Source of the DNA: Lacibacter sediminis
GTDB taxonomy: Bacteria > Bacteroidota > Bacteroidia > Chitinophagales > Chitinophagaceae
Direction of reading: 5' to 3'
Length of the DNA stretch: 64,000 bases
NCBI RefSeq assembly: GCF_014168535.1
Contig: NZ_CP060007.1
Span: forward strand, 3,906,001 to 3,970,000
A program made the position numbers and the translations under genes. Numbering within the stretch: the first letter of the stretch is position 1; the number at the start of each line of letters is the position of its first letter. The notes below the pieces were generated by a model. The model had not been told where the DNA came from. It saw only the letters and a list, made by a program, of their open reading frames with translations, and ran no database searches. Positions 8,417-17,884 of this stretch are shown here, piece after piece.

Positions 8417-9541
8417 ATGAAACAAACACTTATTCTAACCAGTTTTATTCTGCTGGTGGTTGCTTGCCAAAAGAAAGAACAAGGCATTAACAGTAATCAG
8501 CCAAAATTCGATCTCGACAAATTTGAACAGAATATTAAAACCACTTATGGTCCGCAGGCTGTGGGTTATTCTTATACGATTGCAATTGGTGATAAGATCA
8601 TGCGGTTTGGTGCAGCTGGTAAAGCCACGAGATCGGATGGCGATGTGCCGTATACCATTGAAACAAGACAGGAAATTTTCAGCGTTACTAAATTCATGAC
8701 AGCAATTGCTGTATTTAAAATGCTGCAGATGAAAGGGATTTCGCCAGATGCATATATCCATAATTATCTGCCCAACTCGTGGACCATTCATCCATCGTTG
8801 ATGCAGATCAGCTTCCGCAGGTTATTATCACACAACAGTGGTTTTGCAAAAAACGATCGTGACTACGCTTCGTTAAAACAGATGATGAATATGGCGCAAG
8901 GCGATACAACACGCACTTACAACAATGCCAACTTTGCATTGTGTCGCATACTGCTGCCCTATATGAAATACGGAAAGGGTTATTTTGCAGCAGCTGAAAT
9001 GAATAATACACTTGAATCTGCAACAGCTTTGGAGTTCAGAGAAATTATACGTGATCTTGTATTGCAACCTTCGAACATTGCACATTGGGAAAAGATTGAT
9101 TTCAGAAACTGGAACCACCAGGGATTAAATAATTATGCTTACACATTGTTCTACCGTTGGAACAGCAATATGTCGCCTGTACCAAACAGCGACGATGTAT
9201 TGATCGCCGGTTCAAGAGGTTTGGTGATGAGCACCTATGAAATAGCACAGGTAATGATCGCCTTTGAAAACAATCAACTGGTGCCTGAACAAACAAAACA
9301 ATTAATGAAAATAGCCGGCTGTGGTTTTGACGGAGTGAATGGTTTTGGTGGCGCAAAAGGAAGATACTTCTGGAAAAACGGCGGTGGGCCTGGTGGACCT
9401 GGTCCAGGTGGCGAATGTATCATCATGAGTTTCCCTAACAGTGTATATGTAAGCATTAACTCAAACAGTAATGTGGATGATAATGCACAACATGTTGCCA
9501 GCCCCACGAAACTGGCACAGGCGTATGATAATGCATGGTAA
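8417..9541 (+). CDS. Serine hydrolase lipoprotein (class C beta-lactamase/DD-peptidase fold)
   Basis: A 374-residue protein with a lipoprotein signal (LLVVAC, lipidated Cys17). The SxxK motif is Ser89-Val-Thr-Lys92 (EIFSVTKFM), and the Tyr-x-Asn motif is Tyr168-Asn-Asn170 (TYNNANFAL). A Gly-rich stretch (KNGGGPGGPGPGG) near residue 320 replaces the usual KTG/HTG box, so the third active-site element is unclear. Family members hydrolyse beta-lactams, D-amino peptides or esters; a resistance role cannot be inferred. The gene stands alone between a terminator and the kinase gene that follows in the same direction. Confidence 0.8.
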   Translation: MKQTLILTSFILLVVACQKKEQGINSNQPKFDLDKFEQNIKTTYGPQAVGYSYTIAIGDKIMRFGAAGKATRSDGDVPYTIETRQEIFSVTKFMTAIAVFKMLQMKGISPDAYIHNYLPNSWTIHPSLMQISFRRLLSHNSGFAKNDRDYASLKQMMNMAQGDTTRTYNNANFALCRILLPYMKYGKGYFAAAEMNNTLESATALEFREIIRDLVLQPSNIAHWEKIDFRNWNHQGLNNYAYTLFYRWNSNMSPVPNSDDVLIAGSRGLVMSTYEIAQVMIAFENNQLVPEQTKQLMKIAGCGFDGVNGFGGAKGRYFWKNGGGPGGPGPGGECIIMSFPNSVYVSINSNSNVDDNAQHVASPTKLAQAYDNAW

Positions 9542-9653
9542 TAAGAAGTTAAGTTGCTGACCTTGTTTACACCTTGTTGTTTTTTGTTGTTGATCAGGCT
9601 CCGCTGCAAATGCGGAGTTTGGTTACAACGCTTTGAAAGAAAAAGAGTAATTT

Positions 9654-12600
9654 TTGACCCATGAAACAAATCGTTGTATTGGTTTGATCAGATTCATTCA
9701 TATTGTTCTTCTCCTCTTGATTGCATGTACTGCGCAAAAAGTAACGGCACAGGGCCCGGCATTTTATCACCTGAGCACAGCGGAGGGATTAAGTGATAAC
9801 GGCGTAAATGATGTGAAGCGTGACAGGAATGGCATTCTATGGATCGCTACATCTGAAGGGCTTAACAGTTTTGATGGTAACAGCATCAACACCTATTATA
9901 AGTATGAACATCCGAAACTGGCGGCCAACGATATTCAGCAGGTAATCTGTGATAATGAAAACCGCATCTGGTTGCGAACAGCAACAAATTTTGTAACAAT
10001 GCTCGATGCCAAGCGGAATTTTCATTCGTTTCCAATTGGAGATTCTACAGACAATAATTTTCCGGTTAATTTCTTACTCACGAAAACTAAAGGGCTTATT
10101 GTTCGCAATGCAAACACGCACTATGTGTTCAATTCATTAACTAATCGTTTTGAGAAATGGAACAATGCTATTGATTCACTATTGCCTTCAACCATTCGCT
10201 TTGTAGATCCTTTTGATGAAAATAGTTTTTTGTACTATGGAAACAACCGTTTAATGCTGATCGATTATGCCACACAGAAAAAACTAATGGAGATTGAACT
10301 GCCCGGTTTAATGGGGGCAGCACGTATCAATAATAACGAGATCATTACTTATACCATTAGTGGAAGTGCTGTCTACCGCATCAACAATAAAACCCAAACC
10401 ATAATACATACATATACAAACCTTAAAGATCAAAACGGAAACACATTGGCAAAAGACCTTAGAGATATCACCCGCATCAATGAATATCTGTTTGCCGTTG
10501 GCACACGTTTCTCCGGTATGTATTTGATTGATCTTGAAAAAGGAAGTCTTCAATTGCTGAATCACGATCCCTTGGATGAGCGAAGCATCGGCAGCAATAA
10601 TACCAATGTGATGCATTACGACAGCAGTGGTTATCTTTTTGTAACAACCCGCACTTCCGGTTTGCACTATCTGCATTTGAAGCAACCTCAAATTGCTTAT
10701 CGTCCTTATTTTAAAGATGAACAGGGAAATTTGTTTGATGGATTTATTCAAACCATTGCTGCAAAAGATAATTTGGTATGGCTGGGTACGCAGGATCGAT
10801 TGATCCGTTTAAACAGAACAACCAATCAAACAAGTTTCATAAACTATTATTTGCCCGATGGTACGAATCTCAACAAAGAGGAAACCGTAAGAGCTTTGCA
10901 TATCGATGAGCAGGATCGTTTATGGGTTGGCACTACACGTTATGGCATACTATTACTAAACAAAGATCTAAAAACGATTGCTCATTTTGGAAGTGAGAAC
11001 GGCACAACTGATTCACTGCCTTCCCTATGGACGAATGGATTTTGCCGTGATGCAGCAGGTAATCTTTGGGTGGCAACCTTTCGTGGCATTTGCTACATCA
11101 ACACACAACGTTTACAGGTAACTGATTTTACAACACATCCTTTATTGAAAGCATTAAATAGCGTTTATACAAACACTGTATGGATGGACAGTAAACAACA
11201 ACTGTGGATAGGCACCAATCGTGGTGCCTGGTGCTATAATGAAAAAAAACAGACACTAACACATTACACTGATAAAAACGGATTATCGCATAACCGTGTA
11301 TTTTCCTTTAATGAAGATGACAAAGGCAATATCTATATTGGTACTATCGCAGGCTTAACGGTACTTACTCCAAACGGAACAACAACTATTTACAACCGCA
11401 GCAAAGGTTTACGCAATGATAAATGCGAAGGCATTTTAAGAGATGAAAATGGTTTTCTGTGGATCGGTAATCTGAATTGTTTGATCCGGTTTGATCCCGC
11501 AACCAATAATTATTCGGTGTATGAAGAAGGATTAGGTTTCAGTCATGCAGGTTTTCGTATGCGTAGTTGCTTTAAAGCAGCTGATGGTGAAATGTTCTGG
11601 GGAAGTGATAAAGGTCTCAACTCTTTTTATCCGCAACAATTGAATACCATTTCAGTTGAACTGCAGCCATCGATCAATACATTATACACAACTGACAGCA
11701 ATTATCGTTTTACAACAACAGATACACTTCGCTTTCCGTATAACACCTCCTCTTTTCATTTCTATTTTTCATCAGGGGAATTAACCGGCGCTAAAAAAAT
11801 ACAGTTCCTGTATAAGCTTGATGGTCATGATAATGATTGGAAAAAACCGATTGCTTACGGGCAGGCAGTGTACAGCAAATTACCTCCCGGCAACTATCTC
11901 TTTCATGTAAAAGCTTCAAGAGATGGTATCAATTGGTACGAAGCCGCTCATCCTATTCAACTCAACATCAGTAAACCATGGTGGCAGCAAACATGGTTCA
12001 GGCTTACATACATCACTGCATTCTTTGCATTGATCTATGGCATTTTCAACTTCCTGCAACGGCGTAAAAAAGAAAAAGAAGTAAAACAAATGATCGATTA
12101 CTTCGCTCATTCAGGTTTTGAACATTCATCGGTGGATGATATTTTGTGGGATATAGCCCGCAACTGTATTTCCCGTTTAGGCTTTGAAGACTGTGTGATC
12201 TACACCGTTAATGAAGATGAAAAAGTGTTGGAACAAAAAGCAGCGTATGGACCAAAAAGTCCGAAAGCATACGAGATCAAAAATCCGATCACCATTCCAC
12301 TGGGTAAAGGAATTGTAGGCGATGTGGCAGCAACAGGCAGGGCTAACATCATTAACGACACATCAAAAGATAAACGATATATTGTTGATGATGAACAGCG
12401 CTTCTCTGAAATAACAGTTCCCATCATCCACGAAGGAAAAGTAATTGCAGTGATCGATTCAGAACACCAACGCAAAAACTTTTTTACCAAACAGCATCTT
12501 GAAGCATTGCAAACCATTGCTTCGCTCAGCTCCGCAAAAATTTCACGGGCAATGGCACTGGACGCCATGAAGAAAACAAAACTGGAAGTGATGGAGCTGA

Positions 12601-13271
12601 ATGTAAAAATGGCTGAATCAAAATTTATGAATCTGCGGTTACAGATGAATCCGCATTTTATGTTCAATGCATTAAGCTCCATTCAGCATTTAATTGTATC
12701 GCAGCAAACAACAAAAGCATATAAATATCTCACCATCTTCTCCAACTTCCTTCGTTCGCTACTCAACTATGCAGAAAAGAATTTTATTCCGCTGGACGAA
12801 GAGTTGAAAGTATTGCAGATGTATGTAGAGTTAGAGTCATTGCGTTTTGATCAATCGTTCAGTTATGAGATCAATGTGGATGAGAATTTGAGCAATGATG
12901 AAGTGCTGGTACCTTCGTTAATGGTACAGCCATTTGTAGAAAATGCTATCTGGCACGGCTTATTGCACAAAGAAGGAGAAAAGAAACTGAAGATCGAATT
13001 TGTGAACCACAGCGATGATCATTTAACCTGCACCATTGAAGATAATGGTGTTGGTCGCAGCAATGCAGCAGAAATTCAGCAACAAAAGATCAGCAGTAAA
13101 ATACATGAAAGCAAAGGCATTGGCATTATTGAAGAACGGTTAAACCTGTTACAACAAAAAACAGGCAAGCCGGCCCATGTGGAAATAAAAGACATGTTTG
13201 ATGCACAACAACATGCTGTGGGCACCAAAGTAATTATTACGATTCCTTATTATAACCCGGAAGAATTATGA
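9654..13271 (+). CDS. Propeller-sensing membrane histidine kinase with GAF domain (LytS-like)
   Basis: A 1205-residue sensor. After a signal peptide (residues 15-33), about 14 two-component-regulator propeller repeats (phrases like LWIATSEGLNSFDG and LWIGTNRGAW) form two periplasmic beta-propellers to about residue 690. A Y_Y_Y domain follows (696-780), then one membrane helix (781-801), a GAF domain (about 821-966) and a His_kinase/HATPase module with phospho-acceptor His1001 in NPHFMFNAL. The ATP-binding boxes are EDNGVGRS and KGIGIIEERL. The start is uncertain: TTG at 9654 or TTG at 9684, both giving a signal peptide. The gene overlaps its response regulator by 4 bases. GAF between membrane helix and kinase is not part of the usual hybrid propeller architecture. 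Confidence 0.9.
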   Translation: MTHETNRCIGLIRFIHIVLLLLIACTAQKVTAQGPAFYHLSTAEGLSDNGVNDVKRDRNGILWIATSEGLNSFDGNSINTYYKYEHPKLAANDIQQVICDNENRIWLRTATNFVTMLDAKRNFHSFPIGDSTDNNFPVNFLLTKTKGLIVRNANTHYVFNSLTNRFEKWNNAIDSLLPSTIRFVDPFDENSFLYYGNNRLMLIDYATQKKLMEIELPGLMGAARINNNEIITYTISGSAVYRINNKTQTIIHTYTNLKDQNGNTLAKDLRDITRINEYLFAVGTRFSGMYLIDLEKGSLQLLNHDPLDERSIGSNNTNVMHYDSSGYLFVTTRTSGLHYLHLKQPQIAYRPYFKDEQGNLFDGFIQTIAAKDNLVWLGTQDRLIRLNRTTNQTSFINYYLPDGTNLNKEETVRALHIDEQDRLWVGTTRYGILLLNKDLKTIAHFGSENGTTDSLPSLWTNGFCRDAAGNLWVATFRGICYINTQRLQVTDFTTHPLLKALNSVYTNTVWMDSKQQLWIGTNRGAWCYNEKKQTLTHYTDKNGLSHNRVFSFNEDDKGNIYIGTIAGLTVLTPNGTTTIYNRSKGLRNDKCEGILRDENGFLWIGNLNCLIRFDPATNNYSVYEEGLGFSHAGFRMRSCFKAADGEMFWGSDKGLNSFYPQQLNTISVELQPSINTLYTTDSNYRFTTTDTLRFPYNTSSFHFYFSSGELTGAKKIQFLYKLDGHDNDWKKPIAYGQAVYSKLPPGNYLFHVKASRDGINWYEAAHPIQLNISKPWWQQTWFRLTYITAFFALIYGIFNFLQRRKKEKEVKQMIDYFAHSGFEHSSVDDILWDIARNCISRLGFEDCVIYTVNEDEKVLEQKAAYGPKSPKAYEIKNPITIPLGKGIVGDVAATGRANIINDTSKDKRYIVDDEQRFSEITVPIIHEGKVIAVIDSEHQRKNFFTKQHLEALQTIASLSSAKISRAMALDAMKKTKLEVMELNVKMAESKFMNLRLQMNPHFMFNALSSIQHLIVSQQTTKAYKYLTIFSNFLRSLLNYAEKNFIPLDEELKVLQMYVELESLRFDQSFSYEINVDENLSNDEVLVPSLMVQPFVENAIWHGLLHKEGEKKLKIEFVNHSDDHLTCTIEDNGVGRSNAAEIQQQKISSKIHESKGIGIIEERLNLLQQKTGKPAHVEIKDMFDAQQHAVGTKVIITIPYYNPEEL

Positions 13272-14014
13272 TAAAAGCATTGATCGTTGATGATGAACAA
13301 TCGAGTATAGATCTGCTGCAATGGCTTATTGGACAATATTGCCCGGATATTTCTGTAGTGCAGTCGGCACGTAGTGTAAAAGATGCATTGCCCCTCATTC
13401 ATAATTTTCAGCCCGATATTGTTTTCCTGGATATACAAATGCCGCATCAAAGTGGTTTTGACTTACTCACCACCATTGATCAATGGAACTTTGAAGTGAT
13501 CTTCACCACTGCCTTCAACGAATTTGCCATTCAGGCCATCCGTTTCAGTGCATTGGATTATTTATTAAAACCGATTGATGAAACAGAATTAAAAAAAGCA
13601 GTGGAACGTTTTAAAGCCAAACGTATTTATGCACCGGCGGGTCAGCAATTGTTCCGCAACTTCATTCAGAATATTTCGCAAGGCAAAAAAGAAAAATTCA
13701 AACTCGCATTAGCCGATGCATCAGAAGTAAAATATGTTACACTCGATGAGATTATACGATTACAAGCCGACAGCAACTACACCAAAGTTCATCTCACACA
13801 AAACCGTGTATTTGTTTCAGCCAAAACATTAAAAGAGTATGATGAAATTTTGAAAGAACAACATTTTCTCCGCATTCATAAATCACATCTCATTAATCCC
13901 ACTCATATTGAAAGCTACGATAAGCAAGGCTGGTTAAAAATGAGCGATGGGTCGGAAGTGGAAGTAGCCCGTCGAAAAAAAGAATACGTACAGGAAGCAT
14001 TGAAAAATATCTAA
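13268..14014 (+). CDS. LytTR-family response regulator
   Basis: A 248-residue two-component regulator. The receiver domain spans residues 1-120 with acidic pocket DDE (9-11), phospho-acceptor Asp55 (FLDIQMP) and the Lys of LLKPID. The C-terminal LytTR DNA-binding domain covers about 145-248 (LADASEVKYVTLDEI, LQADSNYTKVHL, FLRIHKSHLINPTHI). It starts inside the kinase stop codon (atga overlap), so the pair is co-translated. Its targets are unknown; the serine hydrolase upstream of the kinase is one candidate. Confidence 0.93.
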   Translation: MIKALIVDDEQSSIDLLQWLIGQYCPDISVVQSARSVKDALPLIHNFQPDIVFLDIQMPHQSGFDLLTTIDQWNFEVIFTTAFNEFAIQAIRFSALDYLLKPIDETELKKAVERFKAKRIYAPAGQQLFRNFIQNISQGKKEKFKLALADASEVKYVTLDEIIRLQADSNYTKVHLTQNRVFVSAKTLKEYDEILKEQHFLRIHKSHLINPTHIESYDKQGWLKMSDGSEVEVARRKKEYVQEALKNI

Positions 14015-14090
14015 GCATATCAACCCGCAGGTCATATTTATTTAATCATTCACACATTCCTTCTTATCTTGACCGCCACATTAAACCTGC

Positions 14091-14645
14091 ATGCTCAGCT
14101 TTTCAGAAAACGAACAGGCGTTCAAAGACTTTATCACACAACACCAACCCCGGGTGTACAATACTGCATTGAACCTGTTGCAAAATGCTGAGGATGCTGA
14201 AGAAATTACACAGGACGTTTTTATTGAAGCCTGGAACAAGGCCCACACATTTAAAGGCGAAGCGCAGGTGAGCACCTGGCTATACCGCATCACCGTTAAT
14301 AAAAGCATTGACCACATCAGGAGCAAAAAGCGAAAAAAGCGGTTTGCCTTCATCACCAGCCTGTTTCATGACAGCGGCGAACCCATCAGCGATGCCGGTG
14401 ATTTTGTGCACCCCGGCGTGGTAACCGAAAACCGGGAAAAGGCAGCGATGCTTTACAAGGCCATCGACCAGCTACCTGAAACCCAGCGAATTGCCTTTTT
14501 GTTGAGCGAAACCGGGGGATTGAGCTATGCCGAAATAAGCGAAATTACCGGCAGTTCCGTATCTTCCATTGAATCATTACTGTTCCGGGCACGCAAAAAC
14601 CTGAGAGGATTGCTGGCCGGTTACTATAAAAATTTACCTGAATAG
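14091..14645 (+). CDS. ECF-type RNA polymerase sigma factor
   Basis: A 184-residue ECF sigma factor with region 2 (QPRVYNTALNLLQNAEDAEE, then FIEAWNKAHTFKG) and region 4 (LPETQRIAFLLSETGGLSYA and the HTH EISEITGSSVSSIESLLFRA). It is followed by a small membrane protein (38-base gap) and a Spy/CpxP-like periplasmic protein, all in one direction. That layout suggests an envelope-stress regulon with the second gene acting as anti-sigma factor. The codon use (GCC, ACC, CTG richer) is more GC-rich than its neighbours. Confidence 0.9.
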   Translation: MLSFSENEQAFKDFITQHQPRVYNTALNLLQNAEDAEEITQDVFIEAWNKAHTFKGEAQVSTWLYRITVNKSIDHIRSKKRKKRFAFITSLFHDSGEPISDAGDFVHPGVVTENREKAAMLYKAIDQLPETQRIAFLLSETGGLSYAEISEITGSSVSSIESLLFRARKNLRGLLAGYYKNLPE

Positions 14646-14683
14646 CAAGTTTTTTACATCATGAACGTCAAAATAGTACAGCA

Positions 14684-14983
14684 ATGAAGAAAAATCAGGA
14701 ACAATGGATCGATGAAGTAATGGGCAGCCTCCAGGGTATTCAACCTGCGGAAGGCAATCCTTACTTACATACCCGTATACTGGCCCGTTTACAACAAAAC
14801 CCTGCCCGTCAATCAGTGCAGGTGAAATGGGTGTACACTGTAGCTATTGCTTTTACTGTTATGCTTCTGTTGAATGTAATGGGTTGGAATATGTCGTTTA
14901 GCAATGATGAACAGGATTCTGTGGATATTGAAACCGTGATCAACGAATATGAATTGGAAAATAATTATACTTCTTTACCCTGA
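14684..14983 (+). CDS. Small single-pass membrane protein, putative anti-sigma factor
   Basis: A 99-residue protein with an N-terminal cytoplasmic segment (residues 1-48), one membrane helix at about 49-68 (VYTVAIAFTVMLLLNVMG) and a short acidic outer tail. It sits directly after an ECF sigma gene and 9 bases before a periplasmic protein. The size and topology fit a minimal anti-sigma factor, but no known domain is recognised. The assignment is contextual. Confidence 0.6.
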   Translation: MKKNQEQWIDEVMGSLQGIQPAEGNPYLHTRILARLQQNPARQSVQVKWVYTVAIAFTVMLLLNVMGWNMSFSNDEQDSVDIETVINEYELENNYTSLP

Positions 14984-14992
14984 TGTTAAGAT

Positions 14993-15493
14993 ATGAGTAA
15001 GACAAAATTTCTCACAATCCTCGTTGTGTTATTATTAGTGCTGAATGCAATTACCCTTTATTTTTTCCTGGGTAACAAACCGGCTCCAAGGAAAAAACCC
15101 GGTGGTAACAGGCCCTACTCTGAATACATCACCAAAAAATTAAATCTTGATACAGTTCAGCAACAGAAGCTGAAAGAACTGCGGGATAAGCACAAACAGG
15201 AACTCGATTCATTACGCAAAGAAGACAGGCAGATACAGGAAGCAAAAACACAATTACTCAAAGATGGAGTAACGGACAGTTTAAAACTTGATTCCATCTT
15301 TACAGTTTCCGCTGCCAATAAAAAGAAATTTGAAATGGCGTTTCATAATCACTTTATGCAGATAAGAGCTTTGTGCCGTCCTGATCAGCTTGAGCTGTTC
15401 AACCAAACATTAGATGAAATGAATAAACGCAGAATGCAGGGATGGGGTGATAAAAAAGGTCCGCAGCAATCAAACGAGAAAGAAAAGAAATAA
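14993..15493 (+). CDS. Spy/CpxP-like (heavy-metal-resistance domain) periplasmic protein
   Basis: A 166-residue protein with an N-terminal membrane anchor or uncleaved signal (residues 5-26), followed by an all-helical, highly charged region: KLNLDTVQQQKLKELRDKH, a second helix rich in Lys/Glu, then FHNHFMQIRALCRPDQLELF. The LNLDxxQxxKLxEL and LxPDQ phrases are the pattern of CpxP/Spy/ZraP-type proteins, which act as periplasmic chaperones or metal-responsive sensors. As last gene of the sigma operon it may report envelope stress to the regulator. No metal ligand cluster is evident. Confidence 0.7.
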   Translation: MSKTKFLTILVVLLLVLNAITLYFFLGNKPAPRKKPGGNRPYSEYITKKLNLDTVQQQKLKELRDKHKQELDSLRKEDRQIQEAKTQLLKDGVTDSLKLDSIFTVSAANKKKFEMAFHNHFMQIRALCRPDQLELFNQTLDEMNKRRMQGWGDKKGPQQSNEKEKK

Positions 15494-15515
15494 AAAAGCT
15501 CTTAGGTCTTTATAT

Positions 15516-15552
15516 AAATAATCCCGATCGAATGATCGGGATTATTTTTTTA
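15516..15552 (+). terminator. Rho-independent terminator of the ECF/Spy-like operon
   Basis: A hairpin with stem aataatcccgatc/gatcgggattatt, loop gaat, followed by a run of seven T. It lies 23 bases after the Spy-like gene stop and 63 bases from the end of the convergent rimO. Confidence 0.85.
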
Positions 15553-15614
15553 TTAGCATCACCTTTTTGTCTTTCCACTGCCAACTATCCACTCACCTCT
15601 ACCGGCTTTCTTCC

Positions 15615-16922
15615 TCACACAACTTCTCCTTCCAGATCATAATCAAATGCCTTGGTGATTTTTACATTTACAAACTCACCGATCTTTAATCGCTTGTCTG
15701 TTTGAATGATCACTTCATTATCTACTTCCACTGAATCGAATTCTGTACGGCCGAGATAACGACCTGCTTCTTTTTTATCAACAATCGTCTTGAATGTTTT
15801 TCCGATTTTCTCCTGGTTCAGTTCATAAGAAATTTCCTGTTGTACGCCCATGATCTCCTGTGCACGGCGTTCTTTTTCTTCTGCAGGCACATCATCAACT
15901 AAATCAAAACCACTGGTGCCTTCTTCATGACTGTAAGTGAAAATGCCCACACGGTCGAAACGTTGTTTTTGCAGGAAGAGTTTTGTTTCTTCAATATCAT
16001 CGAGTGTTTCACCGGGGAAACCAGCGATCAATGTAGTGCGCAAACAAAGTCCGGGAACTTTTTCACGAACAGCTGCAATCAATTCTTCTGTCTCGGTTCT
16101 GGTGATTTGCCTGCGCATTGCTTTCAGCATATTATCACTTGCATGTTGCAACGGCATGTCGAGATAGTTGCAGATGTTTGGTCGCTCACGCATCACATCC
16201 AATACATCCAATGGAAATTTATGCGGATAGGCGTAATGCAAACGGATCCACTCTAATCCTTTCACATCTGCCAAACGATGCATTAAATCGCCCAACATGC
16301 GTTTTTTGTAGAGGTCTAACCCGTAATATGTCAGTTCCTGTGCAATGAGCATAATTTCTTTTACACCTTTCTTTACCAGGCCTTCTGCTTCTTTCACCAG
16401 GTCGTCCATGCTCTTGCTCACGTGTTGGCCACGCATTAACGGAATAGCACAAAAGGCACAGGTGCGGTTACAACCCTCGCTGATCTTTAAATAAGCGTAG
16501 TGCGATGGCGTGCTCAATAAACGCTCACCCACCAGCTCCGTTTTATAATCAGCTTCAAATTGTTTTAAGATCATAGGGAGTTCCATGGTTCCGTAAAACG
16601 CATCCACTTCCGGTATCTCTGCTTCCAGGTTATTTTTGTAACGTTCGCTCAGGCAGCCGGTTACAATCACTTTATCCAGTTTACCACGACGTTTCAGTTC
16701 CACCTGGTCTAAAATGGTATTGATGCTTTCTTCCTTTGCCTTATCAATAAAGCCACAGGTATTTATAACAACAATGTTATGATCTTTCTTACTGCTCTCG
16801 TGCACCACATCAATGTCATTGGCCATTAACTGACCGCTCAGCACTTCACTATCCACCATATTCTTGCTGCAGCCGAGTGTAATGATGTTGATCTTGTCTT
16901 TTTTTAATGTCTTACTTTTCAT
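15615..16922 (-). CDS. rimO: Ribosomal protein S12 methylthiotransferase RimO
   Basis: A 435-residue radical-SAM enzyme that methylthiolates the conserved Asp of ribosomal protein S12. The N-terminal MTTase domain carries the three cluster cysteines at 18 (LGCSKN), 56 (INTCGFI) and 90 (VTGCLSERY). The radical SAM triad is Cys151, Cys155 and Cys158 in GCNRTCAFCAIP, and a TRAM domain closes the protein (about 370-435). The motifs LGCSKNMVDSEVL and LDMPLQHASDNML separate RimO from MiaB. A TACCTTTG element at 16967-16974 on the minus strand could be its -7 promoter box. Confidence 0.96.
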   Translation of the reverse strand: MKSKTLKKDKINIITLGCSKNMVDSEVLSGQLMANDIDVVHESSKKDHNIVVINTCGFIDKAKEESINTILDQVELKRRGKLDKVIVTGCLSERYKNNLEAEIPEVDAFYGTMELPMILKQFEADYKTELVGERLLSTPSHYAYLKISEGCNRTCAFCAIPLMRGQHVSKSMDDLVKEAEGLVKKGVKEIMLIAQELTYYGLDLYKKRMLGDLMHRLADVKGLEWIRLHYAYPHKFPLDVLDVMRERPNICNYLDMPLQHASDNMLKAMRRQITRTETEELIAAVREKVPGLCLRTTLIAGFPGETLDDIEETKLFLQKQRFDRVGIFTYSHEEGTSGFDLVDDVPAEEKERRAQEIMGVQQEISYELNQEKIGKTFKTIVDKKEAGRYLGRTEFDSVEVDNEVIIQTDKRLKIGEFVNVKITKAFDYDLEGEVV

Positions 16923-17068
16923 GTAACGTGTTACTGATCAAAATTCTGTTTGTATTTCTCAGCGTGCAAAGGTAACAGATTCAGGCAGAAAGGCGGCCAT
17001 TCAACACGGTCTGTTAAAGTTTGGCATCATTTTTTCAATGGGGGTAATACATCTAAAAATCACATTTT

Positions 17069-17557
17069 ATGAAGAGATTTATTCTGGCACTCATTGTGTT
17101 AGCAGCATTTGCACAAGGCGCCTCAGCACAGGCAAAAGGAAGCAGTTACAAGACAGCATTAGGTGTAAAATTTTACCCCGGTGCAGGTATTACGATCAAA
17201 CATTTTGTAAAGAGTAATGCCGCTCTTGAGGGTATTGCCTCTTTCTGGAGAGATGGCATGCGTATAACAGGTTTATACGAGTTCCATGGTAATATTAACG
17301 GAGCCCCGGGCTTAAAATGGTATGTTGGCCCTGGTGCACACGTTGGTTTCTGGAACGACCGTTACTGGCGCAACAGCAGATATCCTGATTACAATGGTGG
17401 CGCATTGATTGGTATTGATGGTGTATTAGGTTTGGATTACAAATTCAACGGAGCACCTATCAACATGTCGCTCGATTGGCAACCTTCGTACGAATTTGGT
17501 ACTTATGGCGGTTTTTACGGAAACTGGGGTGGTTTAGCCATCCGCTATACCTTCTAA
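17069..17557 (+). CDS. Small exported protein, probably an outer-membrane-type beta-barrel
   Basis: A 162-residue protein with a clear signal peptide (residues 1-20, ending ASAQA). The mature part is rich in Gly, Tyr and Trp with alternating strands (VKFYPGAGITIKHFV, YVGPGAHVGFW) and ends in IRYTF, a terminal aromatic typical of outer-membrane barrels. No specific family is recognised. It is single, divergent from rimO, and followed by a strong terminator. Confidence 0.7.
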   Translation: MKRFILALIVLAAFAQGASAQAKGSSYKTALGVKFYPGAGITIKHFVKSNAALEGIASFWRDGMRITGLYEFHGNINGAPGLKWYVGPGAHVGFWNDRYWRNSRYPDYNGGALIGIDGVLGLDYKFNGAPINMSLDWQPSYEFGTYGGFYGNWGGLAIRYTF

Positions 17558-17581
17558 AACAGGAAATCCTGTGAGGGGAAT

Positions 17582-17633
17582 AAAAGGATACTCTTAAACT
17601 TAAAAACTAAGTTTGAGTGTATCCTTTTTTGTT
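17582..17633 (+). terminator. Rho-independent terminator after the small exported protein
   Basis: Stem aaaaggatac/gtatcctttt with an inner stem aaactt/aagttt, followed by ttttttg. It starts 25 bases past the stop codon at 17557. Confidence 0.85.
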
Positions 17634-17694
17634 TTGCCCCCTTCCTATTTTTATATTGTCAGCCACAGCTGACTACCCTATAAGAGAACCATTT

Positions 17695-17884
17695 TTAATC
17701 CAATCCTGAACGAAAACTAATTGATCCCGTATCGTATGAAAAACAACGGATGAGAACATCCACCAATGTCCCTTGAGAAACTTCCACACGGAAGTTTTTC
17801 TTTTTTACAGCCGCTTCGTTTTTTATCCAATTCAACAACGCTTTCTGCAAAGTATTTTCTTTGTATAAAGAACTTCCTTTTCAT
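17695..17884 (-). pseudogene. Possible small gene broken near its start
   Basis: In the minus-strand frame ending at the TAA at 17695-17697, an open stretch of 61 codons reads like a real protein (LQKALLNWIKNEAA, then NFRVEVSQGTLVDVLIRC). It is preceded in frame by ATG-AAC-ACA-TGA, so an in-frame stop separates it from any ATG. The neighbouring frame starts with ATG at 17884 but looks random and stops at 17717. The region upstream of that ATG is shared with the upstream region of the 43207 gene. One base change or a small indel would restore a 65-codon gene. A TTG start at 17850 (51 residues) is the alternative. Confidence 0.35.

Noticed and set aside
8417-9541. Serine hydrolase as a beta-lactamase resistance gene
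   Set aside because: Only the general SxxK and YxN motifs are visible, and the KTG box is replaced by a Gly-rich stretch; many such lipoproteins are not resistance enzymes.
12200-12682. 160-codon minus-strand ORF inside the sensor kinase gene
   Set aside because: It is antisense to the GAF and kinase region, which has clear domains on the plus strand.
17778-17803. Hairpin aaacttcc/ggaagttt followed by a T-rich run as terminator of a plus-strand small RNA
   Set aside because: No convincing promoter or conserved RNA fold lies upstream, and the stem falls inside the protein-like minus-strand frame. Left open rather than annotated.
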